Assembly: GCF_022965805.1 (NCBI RefSeq)
Contig: NC_133103.1
Span: 51,906,386-51,970,385 of the forward strand
Source of the DNA: Primulina eburnea
Lineage: Eukaryota; Streptophyta; Magnoliopsida; Lamiales; Gesneriaceae
Direction of reading: 5' to 3'
Length of the DNA stretch: 64,000 nt
Of this stretch, positions 56,282 through 64,000 are shown piece by piece. Each line of letters opens with the position of its first letter. The stretch's first letter is position 1. The notes below the pieces were generated by a model. That model did not search any database and had not been told where the DNA came from. It saw only the letters and a list, made by a program, of their open reading frames with translations. The position numbers and the translations under genes are program-made.

Positions 56282-56641
56282 GAAGGGGTTAAGTTGTTGA
56301 ATACATGGTTAGAAACCGATAGATCCATTGGATTCTGTAGATATTTGTCTGATAAAACTTCAGTGCTTAAGCCTAACGAAGTTCCACATTGTAAGCATAT
56401 ATAACCATCTATGTTTAACCATCTGAAAGATTTCGTTTTATTTTTATTGTTTTGGATGAATTGATGGTGTGCAGTTGCTTACTACTTTTTTGTGCATCTG
56501 AGACTTGGCCTTTTCTTGTCAAAATTTTAATGCAACGTGCATCTTCCAAGATCTCATCCAGCAAGAAGAGATTACCGAAGTCAATTTTTGGGAAGACTGT
56601 TCGGATTATTGTGCAACGAGCCCAGGATGATGGGTGTTCAG
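56282..56641 (+). pseudogene. ATM: copy E exons 2 and 3
   Basis: Exon 2 (56282-56390, from tacag to gtaagc) reads EGVKLLNTWLETDRSIGFCR, then YLSDKTSVLKPNEVPH. Exon 3 (about 56495-56641) reads SETWPFLVKILMQRASSKIS, then KKRLPKSIFGKTVRIIVQRA and ends CSG before gttagt. The bases just before exon 3 are tttttgtg rather than an AG; the nearest AG is 21 bases upstream and gives another frame. Both exons are among the most conserved in plant ATM and occur only in this copy. Confidence 0.86.
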
Positions 56642-57084
56642 GTTAGTGTTTGAAGTTTTTGTCTCATATGGAACATGAAAGCAATCTGATAATGTTGTGT
56701 TTGTTCGCAGAATTTCTTGTGGTGAATATCTTAGATACCTTTTTAATTTGAATGAATTTTGATGTATGCAACTATCTGTGACTTTATCTTAGAGAGTCTT
56801 CCAAGAGTGATGTTGCTTGTCGGCCGGCTTTAACTTGCCGTAAAGGTCTGTTCTCATTTCATCTTGTCAATCATGTGTAAAAACATTATCCTCCTCACTT
56901 CGAAAGGTCTTGTGTTGAATTACCACCAACATTTCATCACTTAAATTTAGTGAAAAAGAAGACAATCTAGATGGCGCTGAAGTGAAGGAGTCCTTTGCTT
57001 TTGTATCTAGTTATTAGTATCTTTTTGAAATGTTGCACTAAAGGGGTTGACGCAGCCTTCAAATTTCTCCTTATCTTTCAGTAG

Positions 57085-57411
57085 GATTCTCTTATTTGCT
57101 ATGCAAAATCGCAAGTAAGTTTAACTAGAGGTGTGGATGACGGTTCTATTTTACTAGAACTTTTGGATGTGATGAGCAAGGAGCTTGATCAAATGAGTAC
57201 TTCCAGCACCAATTCACCCTGGTTAGAATTACAACGTGCTTAATTTTTGGTGGGTTTATGAAATGCTACTTCTCTGTTCTTGTTTGTATTTTATTTATTT
57301 ATTATTATTATTATTTTTATTTTGAGTGACTCAACTAGGGGTGAAAAATGTGGGATTATGACAAGCTCACAGTTCAAGGTGGCGGAGCTTGCTGGCCTTT
57401 TTTTTTGCCGG
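57085..57411 (+). pseudogene. ATM: copy E exons 7 and 8
   Basis: Exon 7 (57085-57221) reads DSLICYAKSQVSLTRGVDDG and SILLELLDVMSKELDQMSTS. Exon 8 (57339-57411) reads EKCGIMTSSQFKVAELAGLF and FCR. Both are open. They differ from D far more than the exon 1 block does (several substitutions in exon 8 alone). Confidence 0.85.
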
Positions 57412-58270
57412 GTACTTATTGCAGCTACTTAATTGTCGTGCCTTTTAAAGTTGATAGTCCATTACATATTTGTGGTTGTGTGCTTACCAGCCACGATATG
57501 GCTCTTTTGTATTTCATTGGTTATGGGCTCGGTTTTATCTTCTGGTGGTTCTTTTCAACCTTATTTTATCTTCCATTGTTGCTAAAATTGTAGCAGCTTA
57601 CTCCGTTAAATTTTGAATAATAGGAAGATGGGAAAAACAACAGAAAAAAGTGAAAAGTCTGGTCATAAGTGTTGTCGCCATAAACGACGTGCCACAACTT
57701 AATTTTTTTTCTTCTTGATTTTATATAATTGTCACCACTTCATGCTCGTAAGAGGATATCTTGGGATATTAATGGTGGAGTAAACAACTTCAATCAAATT
57801 ACAAATTGATTTCAATATTGACGATACCAAGTGAGATTCTATCAAATGAAAAATTGAGTTCTGACCCCTTTTTGATTCAACAATTAACATGAATTTAAGC
57901 TTTTAAATGAACTAAAAGGGCTTAATAGAATTTTGGACATCAATATGTAGAATCCACTTATATCATATTGAGCAGAAATAAATACGGTATAAAACTGTTG
58001 AAGGCTTTTCAGCTGTGATATGATGCAAAATTTTTAAAACATAATGAGAGGGAAGGACAACTGAGAGAACATAAGTAAATAAACTGAGAGAACATAAGTA
58101 AATATCAAAATTTGATTTCTAATTCTTTTACTTTTTGAAATAGTTTGAGATCTTTTTAGTTGCTTCCATGTATTTGATATGACTTGAAGTATTCCTCTTT
58201 ATTTCAATCTTGAGAAAAACAGTTTTCCATATTTATGGTTAAAGGTTACAACGCAATGTTCACTTTCCAG

Positions 58271-58372
58271 GTGTGCGCTATTACATATAAAAGCCCAGTT
58301 ACTGAAAAACGAGCCCGGAGGGACCATGTGGTTGTCCTGATAAAAGAGAGTCGTGGAGGGCTAATGGCTGTG
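58271..58372 (+). pseudogene. ATM: copy E exon 9 with 2-bp deletion
   Basis: VCAITYKSPVTEKRARRDHV and VVLIKES, then frame is lost: aaaagagagtc here against aaaagagagagtc in D. In the D frame a TAA would also follow. The donor gtaggt is kept. Confidence 0.8.
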
Positions 58373-58544
58373 GTAGGTTTCAACAGAACTTGTTCTTTTG
58401 CTTAGATAAAAAATATAAACATCAAATATCTCAATACTTAACAGTATCCTTTGGGCTGGTGGATTTTTTCCTTGTTCATAGATCACACATTCAATGGAAA
58501 ATCCGACACAATAGTTTTCAATAATTTCCAAATTTGTTCACATC

Positions 58545-58760
58545 TGATAAGAAACAATATTATTTTAATAAAAGATTTTAATTACAAAAAGGAGACCAGA
58601 GGTCATCACATAACAAAGTAAGAACTGGAATCATATTAACGCCATATGAGACTCCAATCCGTAAACAAATTTGACAGCGAAAACATTTTAAACTCCACAT
58701 TATTTGTAATCCAGCATGGAACCCTAAGTTTAATCTCGTGTCAGCACTCTTTGTTATTCA
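58545..58760 (-). mobile_element. LINE 3' end remnant, minus strand
   Basis: On the minus strand the sequence reads toward a 3' UTR containing ggtctcctttttgtaatt, the same tail as the LINE at 7660-7886, and ends near tgttcacatctgataag. An upstream frame gives NNVEFKMFSLSNLFTDWSLI, a typical L1 C-terminus. Copy D lacks it at the corresponding place (near 54545). Confidence 0.6.
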
Positions 58761-58854
58761 TTTTAACTTCTGACCAATTTTGTATTTCATTTGAATGAGT
58801 CTTCGTAAGATTCTTCTCACGAGTTTTTTATTTTATTTGAAGGAGTCTGCTTAG

Positions 58855-60230
58855 ACTTTCTTTATCGATGCTTTTTGCTGCTCCAAATGAGAAATCATCG
58901 AAGAAGCTAGCATTTCCCTTGAATGAGGTATATCACATTATATGTATGGAGGAAAAGATATAGTTTTATTCGGTGTGTCCTCCTGGTTTCTTGGAATAAT
59001 TTTGTTCCTTGGACTTGTCATAGTCATATGCTAATTAAGAAGGATCGTTTTTAATGCAAGCTTTGCTTGTATAATATGTGGGGAAGGATGCAGTCTAGGT
59101 TTCTTTGTTCACTTTTCTTTATCATGGCCAATAGCAATCATATATTGTGGATGGACTGGATTGTTGCTCATCAATTATTGCGAACATCTTACCTTCCTAC
59201 TTCTCTCCCTTTCCTTTCTTATTAATAAATTTTTTCTGCCTCTTTCTATCAACGTCTTTTTTGAAGAAAAATGGCACTGATTAATTTTTTTTTTGTGTGG
59301 CATCTGGGGCTTTCTAAGGATAATGAAAATAAACTCCATGAACTTTCTGGACCATTATATGAGGTATCGCGTTTGTAGGATGTCTAATGCAGGGACCTGC
59401 TTGATATTCTTTTTTCTTTTAATCCTTGTGCATATTTTGTTTTATTTTTGTAAAAATTCTGTAGGTTGGCAAAGGTTGGCATGTGATATGGAACTGCCTT
59501 ATGCGGAGTTTGCCAACATTTTGCAATCTCACCTCAATTGTAAGCATCCATTTGTGTAAAATTCCCATCAAGGCATGGTGTAGATAGATCTTTGAAATGC
59601 TTCCTTTCCTCTTATGGGGAATTGTTAAGTACAATTCATCTACTTAGCATTTCATATTGTAGGAAAAAGTAGGTACAGTTAGATTCCCTCTCACGAAATC
59701 TCAATCTCATTTTGATAAATGCGTGTTTAAAATGAATGTGTTTTTAATATGGCATTGATTATGCACTTAAGTTAGGAGAGAAAAAAAGCTACCTCACTTT
59801 TGTTATGGGTGACCCCTAAATTGAAGGTTAAGGATAGCTTAACGATGTCTTAACACCAGTTTCTTCATGTTTCCATATTGTATAATGTTCTTCTATTTGT
59901 AATTTTGATTGGATGTTCAAGTATTTATACAATTCTGAAATCAAATTTTCAAGCTCTAAATTCAGTATTACAGGGTTAGTTGTGCTCTCGTCTTTGCAGG
60001 TGGAGGCTGCTTTTATGCTGCTTTGTAGCATAACGTCGAGCGTAAGATTATAGATAACTGTTTGCTTCTCTTATTTTGATTTGATTGTTTCTTTGCTAGT
60101 AAAATGCTTGCTTCTCCATGATTTCAGTATAATAACTTCTTTGCTTGGCATTTACCTAGGATACAAAAGATTCATATCTTGTTTCTCTCGAGATATGGGA
60201 TCTTCCGCTATTTAAACGCACACTTCCAAC
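58855..60230 (+). pseudogene. ATM: copy E probable later exons (four)
   Basis: 58855-58927 reads LFAAPNEKSSKKLAFPLNE before gtatat (moderate support). 59465-59539, after tgtag, reads WQRLACDMELPYAEFANILQ and SHLN before gtaagc. 60000-60041, after tgcag, is 14 codons VEAAFMLLCSITSS before gtaaga. 60160-60230, after cctag, reads DTKDSYLVSLEIWDLPLFKR and TLPT before gtgagt. All are open. They fit an ATM body in style and position, but I am less sure of individual family matches. Confidence 0.6.
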
Positions 60231-62398
60231 GTGAGTGATTCACCTTTGCAAACTTTTTGTCGTTCATGTTGCTTTAGAGTATAAATCTTTCGTTGTATGA
60301 CATTGTCGATCTCATCTTTACCCTAAAATCCACTTAATACTTGTCTGATATTCTTTCTTTGTTCCGGAGAGATACATGTTATATATATTTTTGTTCGTTT
60401 ACTCTCTTGAATATGACCCGTGGTACTATGGGATGGTTCGTTCAGCTTTTTTGGAAACCTCTAGCTACTTTAATTTCTAGTAAAATTAATTTCTCTTGAG
60501 ATGGTAAAGTGTTCGCTATTTGGGTCCAACGAAGAATATATGACTTAGGTTGCCACTAAAATATGTCATGCAAAAAGATGCTTTAGGGTCACCAGCCATA
60601 TTTCGGCAAAAATCCTCCGATGCCCAAGAGAAAATATGAAACGGGAGAATATTTGAATGCATAATAATTGGTGTAAAATTGGCATACATTAGCATACATT
60701 TTAAAGTTTGTGTACAATACCCACTATTTGTAGCTATAGAGTTATAATTGGTTGAGAAATAATAACTCACAAGGATTTGAAGTTCATCTCTATCCGGAAA
60801 TATCGGGACAATCATTCGACGTGAAAAAGAGAACATGTTCAATCTAGAATTCTGATGTCGATATTTCTCGCCATTGGGATGAAACTACAAATTTAAAGGA
60901 TGTAGGACTGGAGTCCAATGAAAAACAACCCTAAAGGTCTGTTTATTAGATGCGTCAGCCACTCCAGTTTATAAAAACTGAATTATTCTAACATAGAATA
61001 TATCATGTCAAGCCAAAGGCATATTTCATAATTCTTGTTAGAATTTAATTCACCTTAATATATATCTTAAATGTGACCATTGGTTATATTATATCAGCAC
61101 TAACCAAATATTAATCATATGCTGTCTCTTAAGCTGAGTAAGAGAGGACAACTAGGCAGACTAGTGTATTAAGTGCATACACCTTTCAAAATAAATTGCA
61201 ACTCCTAATATCTTGTGTGACATGGAATTATGGAAGCCTTACTATCGGCCTTCCTATATGCTACTTTTTTAAATTTTCATTTTATTTTGCTTTTAATATT
61301 GCTAGGTAAATATTTTACGGAATAATCACCTTATATATCCATTTGATCTCCTCCGTGATGGTCTGATAATTCTGAACACCTTAAATAGTTATTTGATTTC
61401 CATGATATCTTCGATGGTTTTCTCATATTTTTTTCTATTGCCTTTTTTATTTTTTTCTTCATTAATATCTTGGGTAGAATTAGTTGGTGACAATTGTTGC
61501 TTACAGCTTACCTCAATCTAATCGAATTATTAGAATTGTTGGTTCAGTGATTCTGTTTCAAAGAGTTGAGTCTTTAATGTTTAAACCATCAGTTGTTTTT
61601 TTTATGTATTATCAAGCACTTAAATTCTATAATTAGTGAAGTGCAGTTTAGAGTAAACATTAGGACGGAATTGTTGGTCTTATATGGATGTTGCCTTTTT
61701 TTCTTTCTGGCAGCAATGTAGTATTTGTTTGTTGACATTTAAGTTACTATACATTCATAAAGATTTAAATTATGCAGTTACCATCAACTACATCCTTATG
61801 AACAATAGCAATTTTTATTTTATAATTACGAAACTTGTAAGGTTTAGATTCCATTGTCGCCATTAGAATACCATGGTATGTGGAGTTATTTTATAGTATG
61901 TTTGAGTGATAAACGAATAACGATTTGATTTTCGCTTATGTTTCAGAGGAAGTGTTTCTCACTGACTTTTTTTAAAATAAGAATGAAAATTGTGGGGTTG
62001 TAAAGAAGTAGATTTTTCTAGTCTTATCATGAGATGGCTGATGCACGAAATGCAATATAGTTGAATACTTCCTTTCTTCCGGGGTCAAGTTTTAGAATGC
62101 TTTTATGTGATAAGATATTCGTGTTATCATGCAAACTTTTGTTTTAAGGGGAAAATTCTAGTTAAGAGTAGTTTAGGTGAAAATAAAACCCTTGCACAAC
62201 CATTATTCAATTCACTGGCTTGAAATTTTTGTGTATGGATCCCCTACAAAAAATTTGTTTTTGAGATTAGTTTCCCACCATATTTTATTGGTGTGCCGTG
62301 TGTGATTATGTTAAAGTAACTTGCTGTATGTTCTCTCGGAATATCAATGTTAATCTTTGATTCAGAGTTCAGAATGCAAGAGTATAATTTTCGTTTAG
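60231..62398 (+). other. long intron or decayed interval
   Basis: No convincing exon or TE domain. From about 61955 it matches the first bases of the window (ttctcactgacttttt), marking where the A/C homology is visible. Confidence 0.5.
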
Positions 62399-62508
62399 CT
62401 GTCGTAATTCTTTTCCGATGATTCTATCCAATGTCCTGATGTTGGGAAATATACTTCAGGTCTGCTTTGTGTTTCATCTCATGCTACTTCTCCAGGAGAA
62501 CCTCGTTG
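62399..62508 (+). pseudogene. ATM: copy C exon a
   Basis: A 110-bp block equal in length to 443-552, with the same in-frame TAA before DDSIQCPDVGKYTSG. The shared state in A and C means the problem (or my frame choice) predates their duplication. Confidence 0.55.
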
Positions 62509-62765
62509 GTAAGAACCCATTATATTTCTCATTTTTGTATTCCTTTAATAACTGCAAGAGTGCTTTTCAGACTCGTGTATTTGATATTTCTCTCTTAGTT
62601 TCTTCTCTTATAACCAACCCGAAACATAACAACTCTGCTGTGTAGAAACATATATGAGGGTCTTTTCTCATCAACAACTCAAAACAGAATGACTCAACTG
62701 TGTTGAAACATGGCTATTAAAGTTCAGGTTGTATCTTTCTTTTGATTTCTTTTGTTATTTCAAAG

Positions 62766-62851
62766 CTGTTATGGTGGTTGGAAAATATCTAAATGGTGCT
62801 TACTCTACAGTTGATATAGTCAAGAGTATGATGACCATGAGAAGCATACAG
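62766..62851 (+). pseudogene. ATM: copy C exon b
   Basis: 86 bp, open, reading VMVVGKYLNGAYSTVDIVKS and MMTMRSIQ before gtaggc. The best-preserved copy of this exon. Confidence 0.75.
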
Positions 62852-63322
62852 GTAGGCATCTTGTTGCGGTTCCAAATTTGTAGTTTTGGAATCTGGAATT
62901 TCTTCCTCTAATATTTATGGCCATGTTTATAGACTTGGTAATAATTGATTGGTGCTTTAGTAGGTGGAAAGGAAAGGGTTGCCATCCCATTATCATAAAC
63001 TGCGAATAAAATGGTGTATTTGATTTTTGCGTCTTTCCCTGAGATGCAAAGCTTGTTATTTTGTGCTTGTTTCCCGTTGCTATATGTCATATTGGATGAC
63101 AGTGTTAGTAATTCTTCGTCATGTATCTAAGCCTGCAAATTTGTTAGTAGGAATGAAATTCTTGGGATCGAAAAAAGATTTTCCTTCATCTTAACAGCTT
63201 TTCTTTATTTTAGCTTTTGAATTCAATTTGAATGGATTACATTTTAAAAGGGTGTTTCACGTGTTTCAATTTATTGGAAGGATCCAGATTGTAACTTAAA
63301 AGTATTCGTTTTCTTGCTGCAA

Positions 63323-63394
63323 GGTGATCTGCAAGATTTTTTGTATCTTCGGCAGAATGTGTTACCAGCTGTTTTAGCTATACTTAACTTGAAG
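63323..63394 (+). pseudogene. ATM: copy C exon c with damaged acceptor
   Basis: 24 codons, GDLQDFLYLRQNVLPAVLAI and LNLK, donor gtacat. The acceptor reads ttgctgcaa instead of ttgctgcag in A and B. The nearest AG is one base further in, which would drop one exonic base and shift the frame. Confidence 0.75.
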
Positions 63395-63709
63395 GTACAT
63401 TCCAAACTAGGTACAGTGGCTTTGATATTTTGAAGTGATTTGATGAGATTGATCATAACTTTTAATAACCAAGGAATTTTTTTACAATCTTCAAATGATT
63501 CTCTGTGAAAATTCCAATCTATCTGCATAAGAAATGAATCCCATCAACGTATAGATTGAGAGAATATGATGAATCCATCAATTTTCTAATACCTAGTACT
63601 ACATCCTTTTTTGTATCTCTTTACTTCTTTGTTTTTCTTTTATACATGTATAGGTGGTGCAGGATGTTGACATTATTTAGAATATTTGATTGACCTCCTA
63701 ATTACATAG

Positions 63710-63853
63710 GAATTCACAACACTGAATGAGCGGTTCGTTGTGCTGCTGCCGGCAGCTGCATATGCCCTTTCTACTGGTTCTACCCCTCTTCTTATGACGC
63801 TTCAGGACTTCTGCCGTTGCTCTATGCTTGAGCCTGTGGAGGAATTGGCCAAG
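63710..63853 (+). pseudogene. ATM: copy C exon d with two compensating deletions
   Basis: 144 bp against 147 in A and B. One base is lost near 63792 (cctcttcttatgac) and two near 63829 (ctatgcttgagcc). Between them the frame differs (MTLQDFCRCSML), then VEELAK returns in frame. No stop results. Confidence 0.78.
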
Positions 63854-63940
63854 GTATTATTCTTGCAAATCCATCCTTATAAACCTTTTGATCTCACGTA
63901 TAATGACTTATCTTAAAAGGTTGTATCCGATGTCTGGTAG

Positions 63941-64000
63941 ATAGAGGAAAGTCCAAGTGATTTTTTGGAATGCTCAGTTGAAGTTCTTGCGAAGATTGAC
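63941..64000 (+). pseudogene. ATM: copy C exon e, cut by the window end
   Basis: After tggtag: IEESPSDFLECSVEVLAKID, matching 2021-2080. Confidence 0.75.

Larger units (their letters stand above)
55385..64000 (+). pseudogene. ATM: ATM-like kinase gene, copy E/C (continues off the right edge)
   Basis: Exons 1, 2, 3, 7, 8 and 9, probable later exons at 58855, 59465, 60000 and 60160, then exons a-e of the block seen at the window start (62399 onward). Exons 4-6 are missing. Exon 9 has a 2-bp deletion and a TAA; the acceptors of exon 3 and exon c look damaged; exon d has two indels. Treating E and C as one gene is an inference from order, strand and absence of any boundary between them. Confidence 0.78.

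Noticed and set aside
59300..59362. Possible exon reading KDNENKLHELSGPLYE before gtatcg
   Set aside because: The donor is plausible but there is no clear acceptor and I could not place the segment in ATM with confidence.
60516..60842. Minus-strand 108-codon ORF
   Set aside because: No domain, no start context and no second copy; likely chance in an intron.

Overview
This is nuclear plant DNA: AT-rich, intron-split coding blocks with GT..AG borders, and a dense mix of LTR, LINE and hAT elements. Nothing bacterial, organellar or rRNA/tRNA-like was seen. The TE families and overall style would fit a eudicot, perhaps Lamiales, but that is only an impression.

The window is dominated by broken, tandemly arranged copies of one large gene, all on the + strand. 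Its exons read as the plant ATM checkpoint kinase (PI3K-like kinase family; N-terminal TAN motif followed by a very long helical-repeat region). The identification comes from my recognition of the family, not from an alignment. I name the copies A (1-20829, entered mid-gene), B (35831-47907), D (51390-55384, 5' part only) and E/C (55385-64000, running off the right edge). Exon numbers are my own, counted from the start codon; letters a-g mark a block found in A, B and C. Every copy carries stops, frameshifts, exon deletions or damaged splice sites, and no kinase or FATC exon is present. The cluster looks like degenerate duplicates of an ATM gene whose intact version should lie elsewhere.

Layout. 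1-11.5 kb: copy A exons with a LINE tail and a copia gag remnant. 11.75-18.4 kb: a TE nest absent from copy B (copia RT, minus-strand LINE, a plus-strand LINE with 16-bp target duplication, and a solo LTR). 18.7-20.8 kb: last exons of A. 20.8-35.8 kb: AT-rich spacer and two related LTR-like sequences; the second is invaded by a solo LTR and by a hAT transposon with an intact 817-aa transposase ORF. 35.8-47.9 kb: copy B, with a truncated Ty3/gypsy element where A has about fourteen exons. 47.9-51.4 kb: repeats that also flank the 5' side of B. 51.4-55.4 kb: copy D. 55.4-64 kb: copy E/C, whose right end repeats the first 2.1 kb of the window.

The only uninterrupted long ORF is the hAT transposase. 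The main interest is structural: tandem copies with complementary exon losses, mosaic divergence, microhomology junctions, and several TE insertions datable by empty sites in sister copies.
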